A DNA stretch of 64,000 nucleotides from Perilla frutescens. Lineage: Eukaryota; Streptophyta; Magnoliopsida; Lamiales; Lamiaceae. Below, piece after piece: positions 11,664 through 23,211 of this stretch (its first letter is position 1; every line of letters starts with the position of its first letter). A program made the position numbers and the translations under genes. A model generated the notes under the pieces. The model made no database searches. It saw only the letters and a program-made list of their open reading frames with translations, and was not told where the DNA came from. The stretch is taken from the NCBI GenBank assembly GCA_026008535.1, contig BRKX01000014.1, positions 4,897,001 to 4,961,000 of the forward strand, in the 5' to 3' direction.

Positions 11664-12392
11664 TGTAACACAAATTCTTGTATTTAATTTGGTAAAACAC
11701 AAAATGTGTACAAATAATATGATTTCGGATCAAAAGTATTTATACGGATCTAATCACTATTTTTCCTCTGATTCTTCTCTTCAACACTTGATCTTCAAAC
11801 GGTCTTTGAAATCTTCAGAGTAAATTTGTCTCTTTGATCTTCTCGGACTTGTTGTTTGAACTTGGTCTTTGAAGTTTTCGGGGACGATTTGTGTCCTCGA
11901 TCTTCTTTGACTTGGTATTTGGACTTGACAACGTTAATTCGGAGGGCCGACGCCTTGTTTCCGGATCAAACACCAACTTTGGGTTGAATTTGATGAAGAC
12001 CGCCTTTGACTGCCTTGCTTGTGGATCAAACGCCGTCTTCAGAATGAATTTGATGAAGAACGCCTTGAATATTTGAGAGAATTTCACTTATGGAATTTCT
12101 TCTCAAATTCTTGAACTCTTCAAATAATTTATGGTGTGTTTTTCAACTGATATGGAGGCCCCTATTTATAGTTGTAGGGAGAGAGATCAAGAGCTGATGT
12201 GGCACTATCTCATTGGCTGTTAGAAATTGATACATATCTTTTGAAAGATATTCACTTGTTGTCAAAGACTCTTGATGTTTATCATATAATAATATCTTTA
12301 ATATTTAAATATTTTATTTAATTGTGGATTTGATATGATTCCAAAACTAAATAAATATATTATATATAATATTTGATTTTTCGCTATCTACA
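11664..12392 (-). repeat. 5' LTR of the gag-only retrotransposon
   Basis: A 729-bp LTR with TG...CA ends. On the - strand a TATA-like CTATAAATAGGGG (about 12162-12174) lies in the expected U3 position, so transcription would run leftwards into gag. Its partner is 5266-9783. Confidence 0.93.
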
Positions 12393-12397
12393 CAAAT

Positions 12398-14149
12398 AAA
12401 AGGTCAAAACCATTAATTTAAGTATCCTTTGTATATCAAATTCATTATTAATCTTTAAACCTAGAATACTAAGGTTTTAGATACTTATAATTAAAACATT
12501 ACCAAAAAAAAAAATCATAATTTAAATGACAAAATTCAACATTAAAACCCTGAGATTTTAGTCTTGATCTTAATCTTCAAATTGTGCTTCATTTGCTCTT
12601 CAATCTTCTCGAATTTCTTCTCTATTTTTTCTAAGTGTTTTGATGATGTAAAGTTTGTAATGGTTAGTAATTTTCATGTATTGAGGTCATATATTTATAA
12701 TAGGGGAATGATCTTGATTGAAAAAGGAGCCCAAAAGTTGAAACTAAGGAAAATTACTCAAACCCAGACAAGAGGATGCACCGGTCGCGCGGACCCAAGC
12801 CAAGTATGCACGGTTCATACAAAATGGGCAAAATTGCACAGTAAGGTGCAACGGCTACACGATTTCGTTGTTTTGTTACATTCTCGCTCATTTTTTGTCT
12901 ATTTGGACAAATTCTTTTGGCAAAATACTCTTAACTCTCTCCACCACTTAGGACGTGATTGGTATGGTGGAATGGAATAGAATGACCATTCCTATGTCCA
13001 TTCTCATTCCACCGATTAGTGTGGTTTAAAATCGGAAATCACCATTCTCTATTTCCTATATTGAAACTCCTCTATAAAATGATGGATCAATATACAAAAT
13101 TATGCAAATTGGTCGTTCAAACAATCAACATCCATAAAATTCGAGAATACATGGAAATCAAGATAGATAAATTAAGCATTCATTAAAAAAATCAAAAGTA
13201 CATAGATAACCTAAATTAGTACAAATTGCTATGTACAAAAAGCCTACCCACCCATAATCATTTGTGTCAACAAAACTAAAATATGAGAAATCATAGTCTT
13301 GCCAAAGAAAAATATAGAAATAACCCAAAAGTTGAATTTGGTTTTCTTCTTCCCTCAACTCTCTTCCATATTGCTCTTCTCTTCAATTCTCTCTCTAAAA
13401 CGTTCTTCAAAAGTTTTCTAAGTCTAAAAGTGGCTAAAATGAGGAGCCTTAGATTAGATTTTAACAAGTAGTTTGAGTATATGCTGGTAAATTTTCGACC
13501 ATTAAAAATAATTACAAATTAGAAGGAAACTGGCAGATCTGGAAATCAACGATGGGGCATGATACAGGCTCAGTCGTGCTGCAACTCATGTCTTCGATGA
13601 AGGAAAAACCGTCTATGAATTGACACGTCGTCATTTTGCATGCAGAATCACACTTGTGGGCAAAGCCTTGCAGATGCTTTAATTTACCCTCAGAGGCTAG
13701 TATAGCGCTCGAGGGCAGATATCGTCCCACGGGGAGTTATTAACATTTCTATCTTTTTAGTAACCTTTCGAAAATTTGTATGGATTACTGTCACTAATCC
13801 TTCCCTACATTATTCAAAACTAAATAAACAATTAAATAACAAATCAAGAATTAAATATAAAATAAACGTTCAAGTTAAATATGAATTCAGTTTGTGGTAG
13901 ATTCATGCAATCCCGAGCACAAATACATAGATACCTCGATAAGATCGTTTGGTTATAGGGAGCAGGTACGGTCGCCTTACACCCCCCAATTCCTTCTTGC
14001 TGTGTATGCTAAGAGTGATACGGTCGGCGACTCTTAGTCCCTAACTATCCAAGACCCAACGAAGAGAGTCATGAAGATGGGTGGCAAGGATAGCATCATT
14101 GAAATGGATGAACCCAACGCTGGCATATGAAACCCTTCATCGGTGTGCC
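12398..14149. other. Gene-free, repeat-derived stretch
   Basis: 12800-12950 is a diverged direct copy of 16600-16770 (shared AAAATTGCACAGTAAGGTGC and AATACTCTTAACTCTCTCC). At 12954-13020 there is GATTGGTATGGTGGAATGG text that resembles one end of a Harbinger- or hAT-type MITE. 13500-13740 contains a short - strand open frame of unknown nature ending near ATATCGTCCCACGGGGAG, which resembles non-coding parts of LTR elements. No gene is supported. Confidence 0.45.
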
Positions 14150-14157
14150 CATATCCA

Positions 14158-15137
14158 TAGGGGTGAGTAAGATCCGAATCGAAACTGAAAAATCGATCGA
14201 ACCGGTCAGTTTCGGTCCGGTTTGGTTCGGTCCCATATTGTGTTCGGTCGGTTATCGGCCAATTCAAGAGGAAACTGACAGTATATAGGTCGGCCAATGG
14301 GTTTCTAGAAAAAAAAAATTATTTACCCGAACCGGCCGACATAAAATTTTATGTATGAAATATATCAACATTTCTCTCAATCCAAAGTAATTTCTCGATT
14401 CTCACCCCATTTTTTTCTCTCCCCTAATTAAATACTTTACCACCTACTCACCTCTTTCTCTCTCTCTCCTACTTTTTTGAACCACATGACACCTCCACTT
14501 CTACCATTCCCTCTCCATTCTTATCTCGTCTCTCTGTCTCTCTCTCTTCTGAAACTCTCTCATTCTCTAATCTCTCTCTTCCGTAACTCACGACGCCGCC
14601 GTCACCACCTTCACCATCTCCTCCCCCTCTTGATATCTCTCTTATCTCCCTTTGTATAGAAAGTCACACCTCCTCCGACTACCATCCTTCCCCTCTTTTT
14701 TTATCTTTCCCTTAACGCCGTAGCCGATCCATCACACGATAAAGTGAGATTTTTGCCCCCAAATTAAATCAGAATCTTGAGGCACCATCAACTCGAAATC
14801 GTTCTCTGTGAAGTTGACGATTTTTCTCCTTCGTTGTTGGCTGCTCAAGCCTCAAAGCCTCAAATGATATTATTTTCACAGAGCTATTTTTTTCTCTAAT
14901 CCCGTTTTTCTGCATTTTTCACAGCTACTCTTTTTAGCTTTAACTTGTTGGATGATTTTGGATTTTTTAATTAACTTCAGTTACCTGACCGAATCGACCG
15001 AATGAAATCGATCGGTTATCAAACGGGTATAGCCACCATTCAGGTCGGTGTTCGGGAGAGCTAAAATCGGGGATCGGTGAATTCGGTTTTACAAGATTTG
15101 ATTGGTCGGTGGCCGAACCGATTAATGCTCAGCCCTA
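14158..15137. mobile_element. hAT-type non-autonomous element with exact 8-bp target duplication
   Basis: The ends are TAGGGGTGAGTAAGATCCG on the left and, reversed, TAGGGCTGAGCATTAATCG on the right. The flanks are CATATCCA at 14150-14157 and CATATCCA at 15138-15145, an exact 8-bp duplication as expected for hAT. Both subterminal regions are full of CGGTTCGG-like and GGTCGG motifs. The centre (about 14390-14760) is CT-rich and looks like a gene leader, but no protein could be assigned. No transposase is encoded. Confidence 0.88.
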
Positions 15138-15487
15138 CATATCCACCTATACTTCAATATTCAAGCTTCGACGTCTGCTTTATCACTTAGTGGCTCATCA
15201 GGGTTCAATCGTCCTTAATTCAACCTTGACTTACATAAACAATAGTTCAATTAAGAGTAGTGACCAACCTAATCTTACTATTGCCATGTCATCGTTCTTC
15301 CCAGAATGAAGCCCTACATATCCACCTATACTTCAATCTTCAAGCTTCGGCGTCTGCTTTATCACTTAGTGGCTCATCAGGGTTCGATCGCCCTTACTTC
15401 CACCATGACTTACATAAACAATAGTTCAATTAAGAGTAGTGACCAACCTAATCTTACTATTACCGTGTCATCATTTTTCCCAAAATG
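15131..15487 (+). repeat. 177-bp tandem duplication at the hAT element edge
   Basis: Unit 1 (15131-15307) and unit 2 (15308-15487) both start AGCCCTACATATCCACC and both end at AATGA, with about 10 differences. The unit includes the last seven bases of the hAT element. No function is evident. Confidence 0.85.
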
Positions 15488-17264
15488 AAGTTGGGAATCA
15501 ATTCGAGATAAATTAAGAACACTAAGCCTCATGCATAATTTCTACCTCAACATATTCACATCTACTTGAACTCTGGATACTTAGTCATAAAACATATTAA
15601 TAAATAAAGCAAAAATAAATAAACAATACATAATGAAAGAAAAATAAACTAGATTAAATCTGGAATCAACTCCAGATTTGAACAAAAATAGGTACATGCA
15701 TCAGCCGAGGGCAAATCGCCCCCGACTGTGCAGAATATCCAGAAACATAAATACAGAAAATAAACAATATTTTGCAGTTCTAAAGGGTGTATTTATGATT
15801 GTTTTACGAAAATGAAAGATAACTAATATTTATAACTATTTGAAAAGCCACAATTCGGCCCAGCCCAACCCACATCAAGGTGTAATTTAGTTGCAGAGAT
15901 CCACTTCAACCATGTTCCCTAAATTATAGGGATGAGTTGCTCCATCTCTTCTCTCTCCTTTATCTCTTTTCTTCTCTTTCTTCCACGCCTTCTCTCTCCT
16001 CTAGTTGAACTTCCCCAAGCTTCGGAACTATTGCGCACGTGGGCCCACGTCAGTTGAGAAGGATTAGCTGCTGAAGTTCCGCGCAAAATCCGCAACAAAC
16101 TATCAAAGCTTCAGCAGTTGATCTTCTTTATGTCCTCAGTGGAGTAGGCACCATAATTATGCCCTTAATGGATCAAAACGTGCTCCTCTCTTCCCTGTTA
16201 CACTTTGTCCCAAACAAGACTCTAGACACTACTAAAAGTACTAAAAATAAGTAAAAAGATAAAGTAAAAATATGTGAAATTGAGTCTGTATCATGAGTCA
16301 AAGATTGACAGATCATGTTTGGGGACGTGCTACGACTCACGCCAATTCGTTCGTGCCTTCGCTTTTACTTCGACACTTTTCATGGTTTTACTTCGTTCTC
16401 TCTCTTTTTTGTCAGATTGCGATGATTCAACTTGCAATGCACTCCTAATTCAATTAACTATCATCTTAGGGCATTAATTCTCTAAAAATTTTATTAATTC
16501 CACTGTCCAAATCACACTAAACTCTCCAAATCACGTTATTTAAACCTAAAAAGTTGTACAAAACACCAAATATTAGCAAACCTAAGCCACATCCACACGA
16601 TTTATGCAAAATGGATAGAATTGCATAGTAAGGTGCAATGGCCACATGGTCCCTATGATCTTCATCATCCTTGGCGCATTTCGCTGTTTTGTTTCATTCT
16701 CACTCGATTCTTGTCTGATTGACCTGATTCTTCTTGCAAAATACTCTTAAATCTCTCCACCACTTAATATATGTTTATAGACAAGAATCATATAAGAACT
16801 TGTAATGTTTTAATGAATTTTATTTGTTAAATGTATGAATTTTTAGGTTGAGTGACTCAGCAATAAATTATCACCCAAACAGAAAAATTTTCCATTCTAA
16901 AAAAGTCTTCTTACACCTTTCAAACTTCAAAATACACCTCAACAATTATTGTTTGCTCAAGATCAAAAACATGGTTGTTATCCTTTTAAGCTTTTTTTTT
17001 TCCAAGTAAGGACACCTTTTATTCACCTTTTTTCATTTTTTGTTATTTTTTCACAAACGTAGTCATGGCATTTGTCATGAACCATCTTATCTTCAGATCA
17101 AGCAACAATTCTTAAACAATTTCTTCCTACCATTAGGCCTCATTTGGTTGGCAATGAATCTGACTTTGGAAACTAATATAATTCATTATTTTTAAATTTT
17201 TGTATTTGGTTCAGTTTTTTGGGAATTTTGGAAAGTAATCAGAATCCTCAAAACGAACTAATTA
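15488..17264. other. Gene-free stretch with a diverged direct repeat
   Basis: 16600-16770 is related to 12800-12950 in the same orientation, with about 75-80% identity by eye. The two could be remnants of LTR ends or dispersed copies. 15660-16270 holds text similar in style to retrotransposon non-coding regions, for example GCCGAGGGCAAATCGCCCCC. No gene is supported. Confidence 0.4.
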
Positions 17265-17265
17265 A

Positions 17266-17521
17266 TACTACATCCGTCCCAATAGCAAGGTCCCTCTTGT
17301 CTTTTTGGGACATCTCAATACCAAAGTCCCATACCCAAAAAGGAAATAATTAATGTCCTAATTAAAGTGGACCCCACTTACTTTATATTATTTTTTATTA
17401 TAATACTCCTTAATAAAGTGGACCCCACTTACTTTACCCACTTACTTTACCAACTAATCTACTCCTCCTTAATCTAAGTGCACAATAGCAAGGGGACCTT
17501 GCTATTGGGATGGAGGTAATA
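17266..17521. mobile_element. Stowaway-like MITE (Tc1/mariner type)
   Basis: The ends are TACTACATCCGTCCCAATAG and, reversed, TATTACCTCCATCCCAATAG, continuing to CAAGGTCCC in both arms. The flanking TA dinucleotides and the CTCCRTCCC-type termini are typical of Stowaway elements. The length is about 255 bp. It encodes no protein. Confidence 0.85.
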
Positions 17522-18189
17522 CAATTTTCCTGAATTCTGAATGCCTACATGAAATAGGTAGTTTGGATTATTTGCCTTTAGGAATCTTGTGTTAGACAAA
17601 TTTATTATTTGATTTTTTCATCCATTATTTTTTAAAATTGTTATAAAATTATATTTATAATTTTTCAATAAAAAATTGAAAAAATTTCAATGTGTTACAA
17701 GAATTAAATATTGGACATGTTTCTAGGCCAAGAGTTAATCAGGAATGTGTTGAGAATGAGATAAAAGAAGTTGGGAAGAGATGTAACAAGCAATTTTAAG
17801 ACTCGAGACCTCCTACCAAAGATTTACAGCATTTGTGGCTCGAGACCCTACGGTCGCGACTGAGCAAACTCATAAGTGAAGTCGTGACTGATTATGGTTC
17901 AACTTTTCATGGCTCGTAACCCTCACTCAGGATTGATCGGATCGTGAGCAAGGTCTCGATTCGGTTTGACTGATCGATTTTAATTATCTCATGTTTAGCC
18001 CAATTTCCTTCTTATTTGGGATCCAACTCCTCAACTCTATAAATAGCTCATGATTGGACAAAATTTAGACACAATTCATCACCAAATCATCCTTCCACGC
18101 ACATTGAGCGAGCTTGAAGAGGAGATCAAGAAGAGCAACATGAAGAGCAAGATGGAAGATAATTAATTATAATTATATATAATTAATTT
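17522..18189. other. Gene-free stretch
   Basis: AT-rich sequence with a less AT-rich part at 17760-17960. I see no open frame with recognisable homology and no paired repeat. Confidence 0.4.
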
Positions 18190-18190
18190 A

Positions 18191-18430
18191 TATTCCCTCT
18201 GTTTCATAATAATTGATGTTCAATTAAGAACTAAAAATTGTGGCAAATATACCCTCTCTATCTATTAAGTTATATTTTCCTAACTATCAAATGTTAGTTA
18301 ATGTAGTAGAGTTTATAAGGACAAAATTGGGAGAAAAAATGTGAAAAGTGTAAACCATCAAATAATTTGTAACTAAATTAAAAGACTAAAAACATCAGTT
18401 ATTGTTTGTTAAATGGGGGGGGGGAGTATA
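18191..18430. mobile_element. Stowaway-like MITE, diverged
   Basis: The left end reads TATTCCCTCTGTTTCATAAT and the reversed right end reads TATACTCCCCCC...CATTTAACAAACAATAACTGATGTT in positions 18388-18430. The arms share the TACTCCCTC-type start and the inner TGATGTT. A run of G at 18415-18424 expands the right end. Confidence 0.7.
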
Positions 18431-19319
18431 ATCTAATATATTATTATATTAATAATATGATTCTAGTTAATCTATATAGTTTAATTTATTAATATTCATG
18501 ACAACTTCAAAATATCAAATAAAATAACAATCAACACAATACTCCGCAATTTCAATTTTGTATTTTATCTTGTATTCCAATCATTGGATTCATGACATGT
18601 GTATTTAATTTTTTAAAATATACATATGATATGAATCTAATAGTTAGAATGCAAGATGAAACACTAAATTAGAATAGAGGCACAAAAAAGTAATTGTATA
18701 TGGATTATTACGGCTATTTTCAGCCATAAATGTTCATTGTATTTACTTCAATACTCCTAAATATCCTAATACTCTAATAACATTAATTTTAACATATTTA
18801 AATTTAATTTTTTCATTACACCATTTTCATAATAAAAATAAATAAATATTTAGAAATAATACAAAACTTAAGAAGTTCTAACAATAGTAAAAAATTAATG
18901 GTTTGACCAAATATTATAATTTTAAATAATATAATACATATTTATATTAAATAAAAAGGTCGAAATAGTATTTTTAATAGCAACAATCATAAAAGAAAAT
19001 CATTCATACTCTATTTTTTAGCAAGTGCGATTCACATGTACACAGTGAAATGGTCTTTTTGATGTGTTTCTAAAAAAAAAGGTCTTTTTGATGTGTTTTA
19101 GACTATTATTAAACATGATTTTAAAAAAAAAAAAAAACAAGGGAGTAATAAATGATATGTTGCAATATAAGGGACTAACTTTTTATAATATGAACTTTAG
19201 CACCTATCTGTATAATAAAATGGAGTTCTCTCCAAAAAAAAAAATCTCTAAAAAATATAAAATTATTTACAGTTATTATAAATAAAAAATTATTTATACT
19301 TTTTTTGTTTAAGTCTCTC

Positions 19320-19375
<56 letters not shown>

Positions 19376-20530
19376 TGTCCCACATTTTTTATTATAGAAT
19401 TTATTTGTATTATATACAATAACATATTTCCTTATAAACATGATATTCAAAATATATTTGTATGAATAAATATAAATATGTGAGTTTTTCGTATATTTAA
19501 GAAGTGATTGATAACATTTATTATATTTTATTATGTTAAATAATTACTAACATATATTAAATATATTAAATAAAATAATCAAGTGAATTATTTCATAAAA
19601 CATCATAATCGGTAGAATTATTTATTATACTTTATATACATAGATATAACATTTATAATATTTTTAAATTATATTGAACATGAAATAATTAACATTTTAA
19701 CATTCTAATTAAATGAATAACTAAATCAAACACATATTGATATTTATAAATATATATAACCTATTAAAAATATCAATTACTTAAGAGTTAAATTCAACAA
19801 ATTGAAATATAAATTATAAACTTCTAAAACGAAATATAAATTATTGTTATAATCTTTGCTATCAAATTCTGTTATGTTCGATAGGTAACTATTACGAGGG
19901 ACCACCAACTGTCTTTTCAAATTAAAAACATATTTCTGCAATTTTCAAGAATTCATAAGCAGGTACACGTAGAATAATTTATATAAGCACGCGTACACAC
20001 ATATATTAACTATTACAAAAAAGTTCAATTTAGAAAAATATTTTAAATTAAATTTTATGAGTCTAATACTACTTTATAATGATACGCACAAAATGATTCA
20101 ATTAAAACGTAAACTTGAATTATTAAAATTGGGTACACAATAATTTATTTGATTATATTTATTGTACTTTTGTAAGGTAAATATAAAACAAACGAAAAGT
20201 ATCAATATATATTTTAGTGTTCTTCAATTCATTTTCACTAATAATCAATTTTCTTTTTCGAAATTGACAAATAATTTATTTCAAAAACAATAAATATTAA
20301 TATAAAATGAAATTTAATGTAAAATACATTTATTTTTATTTATTTATTCATTATAATCATTCTTTTTACGTGCGAACGCAATTATTCTTTGCTAGTGTTG
20401 TAAAAAGCAATCAGTCTTTCTTAGTTTAAATCAAAACCAGGTTATCATTTATCATTGGAAAAATAAGTGATTTAATTAGACCATATATGTCAAGCTCAAA
20501 AAAAATTGACTCCTAAACTAACTAGCTTTC
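18431..20530. other. AT-rich stretch upstream of the pectinesterase gene
   Basis: No gene or paired repeat was recognised apart from the microsatellite at 19324-19374. Short open frames are low-complexity. The last few hundred bases must contain the promoter of the gene at 20706. Confidence 0.45.
19324..19374. repeat. (CT)n(CA)n compound microsatellite
   Basis: About 15 CT units are followed by about 10 CA units. The - strand open frame through it is a translation artefact of alternating Glu/Arg and Cys/Val codons. Confidence 0.95.
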
Positions 20531-20538
20531 GAGTTCAA

Positions 20539-20567
20539 CATGCATGCGCGCACTTCTCCCTATAAAA
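20539..20567 (+). promoter_or_regulatory. TATA box and RY-type motif of the pectinesterase gene
   Basis: TATAAAA at 20561-20567 lies about 140 bases before the start codon, giving a leader of roughly 110 bases. CATGCATGC at 20539-20547 is an RY/Sph-type element, known from seed and ABI3-family regulated promoters. Its role here is inferred only from sequence. Confidence 0.65.
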
Positions 20568-20705
20568 CCCCCCACAACTTATTCTCCATTCATTCACACA
20601 ATTATCAACTTCACACACAAAATTTCAAAGTATCTACTTATAACTTATCTCCCAAAAAAATCAGCTTGTTTTAAGTTTTAATTTATTAGTTAAGAGTTAA
20701 GAGTG

Positions 20706-22178
20706 ATGGCAACATCCAAATATATTGTGCTAGTGTTTTTGGCGGTAACATGTTTAAGTGCAGTATCATGGGCAGGAAATGTGAATATTGAAGAGGCGGT
20801 GAGGGTTGAATGTGGGTTCACTAGATATCCAACATTGTGTGTCCAAACCTTGACACCGGCCTCAGTTGATCCCAATGGCGATTTCTTGTCTACCCTTGTT
20901 AGCAAGACCATCTCCGAGACCAAGATGCCCGATTCCTACATCGGGAGCCTCGCCTCTAATTCCCTCTCTCCTGACTCTGAACTCATTCAAACGGCCACTG
21001 GTAACTCCACCTATTCCACTTTTTTTCCTATCAGCGACATATCATAAATTTATTTCTTATTATTTCTCAACCTCTTTCATATACGTGTATATCGTATTTT
21101 TTATTAACAACATCCCGATTTCATGCATGCATGTACTTGTCTCTAATTTCTTCTCTCCTGACCCTCAACTCATCCAAACGACCATTTGGTAAACACGCAT
21201 TTTTCACTTTTTCTCGTATCATCAATATATCATAAATTTATTTCTTATTATTTCCTAATCTTTTTCATATATATGTGTATATGACAGTTTTTTTTTAACG
21301 AACTCCTGATATCATGCATGCATGTAAAGGGTGAGAAATATCACTGTACTTTCGAACTGACTGTTTGAAATAATAAACTTTTTCAAAAATAAAAATAAAA
21401 ATGCTGATGTGACATTACTAGCAAAATTGCGACTGTTTCCAAAGATAATGTATAATATGATTGTTCCTTATTAAGTCAACATCTAACATTAATATGCATA
21501 AATATCCCTTTTGGTTTCATTATTTATCTATTCATTTTTTTTACTACGTAATTAACCATGTAAAAAAAAATTACTGTAAACAGACTACTGCGAAGAACTT
21601 ATGGAGATGTCGGTGAAACGACTGAACCAAGCGCTGGAATTACTGAAAAAATCAGCGAAGAAGAACAAAGATGACATCCAAACATGGCTCAGCGCAGCTC
21701 TAACATTCCAAGAAGCCTGCAGAGATACGATCAAAGATCACGTGGCGTCGAATGCGTATATTGCTCAGATTTACAGCAAAATGGATCATCTTTCCCAACT
21801 GGGCAGCAACTCCTTGGCTCTTGCCAACCGAATCACGGGCACCCCCACGCCCACGGGCAGGAAGCTTCTGGAACGGGCAGTTTTTCCGAGCTGGGTGTCT
21901 GCTGCGGATAGAAAGTTGCTTCAGACAACGGGGGTGAAAGCGAATGCAGTGGTTGCAAAAGATGGCAGTGGTGATTTCGAGACGGTGGCGGAGGCCATCA
22001 ACGCCGCCACCGGGGGTCGTTTCGTCATATATGTGAAATCTGGAACTTATAACGAGAAAATCAGTACCAATAAAGATGGGATTACATTGATTGGCGATGG
22101 CAAATACTCTACTATCATCACTGCTGGAAGTAGCGTCGGCAAGGGCGCTTCCCTTGGGGGTTCTGCTACTTTTAGTGA

Positions 22179-22215
<37 letters not shown>

Positions 22216-23211
22216 AACCTTTATACGCTAATTCTAGGGAGCTCATTTTATCAAAACATAGATAAGCGAATAATTTTCTTGATTAATAAAAAGATTATAT
22301 ATATCCTTGTCAATAATTTGTTGTGACATATCGGCACAGGTAGCCCTCAAGGATAAATGACATATATTTTTTTTTATTTTCAATTTATTTTAATTTAATT
22401 TAATTTAAATTTTTTATTAAAATTTATCCATCCCTAATTAAAATATATTAAAAAAAATTAAAAAATAATAAATTTTGGTACACATAATGTAACAAAGATT
22501 ATCGTTTTGACAGCCGTACACGGAGACGGATTTATAGCTCGGGACATCGGCTTCGAAAACACGGCAGGCCCCGACGGCCATCAGGCCATCGCGCTCTCCG
22601 TCTCGTCCGACCGCTCCGTGTTCTACCGATGCAGCATCACCGGCTACCAAGACACCCTCTACGCTCTCTCTCTCCGCCAATTCTACCGCGAATGCGACAT
22701 CTACGGCACCATCGACTACATTTTCGGCAACGCCGTCGCCGTCTTGCAGAGCTGCAATCTCGTCTTCCGCCGCCCACGCAGTGGTGCCTCCTTCAACGCC
22801 ATCCTGGCCAACGGCCGCACCGACCCCGGTCAGAATACGGGTTTCTCGGTCCATAATTGCAAGATCACGGTGGGGTCGGACTTTTCCACCGCCAAGAACT
22901 CGTTCAGTATGTATCTTGGGCGGCCATGGAAGGCCTACTCGAGGGCCGTCGTGATGCAGTCCAACATCGACGGTGCGATTTCTCCTCGTGGATGGAGCGA
23001 GTGGGAGGGGGCTGGTGGTTCCACTTACAAAACGCTGTATTTTGCCGAATATGAAAATATGGGCGCCGGCGCCGCCACTTCCGGCAGAGTGAGCTGGCCG
23101 GGATATCATGTTATTGGCACGCCGGAGGCTTCCAAATTTACGGTCGCTAACTTCATCGCTGGAAATTCATGGCTGCCGTCCACCGGCGTCTCCTTCGTCT
23201 CCGGTCTCTGA
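20706..23211 (+). CDS. Type-I pectin methylesterase with PMEI pro-domain (3 exons)
   Basis: The enzyme removes methyl esters from cell-wall pectin. Exons are 20706-21000, 21584-22174 and 22514-23211, with GT-AG phase-1 introns, giving 527 codons, the usual size. ATG at 20706 opens a signal peptide (about 1-24). Residues ~28-180 form the PMEI-type inhibitor domain (VECGFTRYPTLC, EACRDTI). Two RKLL processing sites stand at ~191-194 and 208-211, where subtilases usually release the mature enzyme. The catalytic domain starts at ~221 (AKDGSGDF) and shows GHQAIAL (Gln ~319), GYQDTLY (Gln 341, Asp 342), DYIFG (Asp ~363) and YLGRPW (Arg ~432, Trp ~434). All key residues are present, so it is likely secreted and active. 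Which pectinesterase family member it is cannot be told. Confidence 0.96.
21141..21328 (+). repeat. Duplicated exon-1 end and donor inside intron 1
   Basis: Positions 21141-21328 repeat 20953-21140 with about 80% identity by eye. The copied part includes the last ~48 bases of exon 1 (CTCTAATTTCTTCTCTCCTG, CATCCAAACGACCATTTG) and the following donor region, so a second GTAAAC donor lies at 21189. It continues through the intron text to CATGCATGCATGTA. The duplicate has ATTTG where the real exon has ACTG, one base more. Confidence 0.88.
22181..22214. repeat. (CT)n microsatellite just after the intron-2 donor
   Basis: About 16 CT units begin seven bases inside intron 2 of the pectinesterase gene, right after AGTGAGCG. 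It is intronic, and the open frame that continues through it is not used. Confidence 0.9.

Larger units (their letters stand above)
5266..12392 (-). mobile_element. Gag-only LTR retrotransposon (TR-GAG type), complete, with nested LINE
   Basis: Two near-identical LTRs start TGTAACACAAATTC and end TCGCTATCTACA. The left copy is 5266-9783 (split by a LINE) and the right copy 11664-12392 (729 bp). A 5-bp target duplication CAAAT lies at 5261-5265 and 12393-12397. Coding is on the - strand, so the right LTR is the 5' LTR. Next to it, inward on the - strand, is TGGCACGCCTGGTGGGAC, a plausible primer-binding site. The polypurine-type tract CGAGGGGGCA lies beside the left LTR (9784-9796). The 1.9-kb interior encodes only gag. 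No protease, reverse transcriptase or integrase is present, which fits the TR-GAG class of non-autonomous elements. Confidence 0.92.

Noticed and set aside
19175..19450. Open frame with Cys-Val and Glu-Arg runs
   Set aside because: Translation of the (CT)n(CA)n microsatellite.
22438..23109. 223-codon open frame on the - strand
   Set aside because: Shadow of the GC-rich third exon of the pectinesterase gene, which has full family homology on the + strand.
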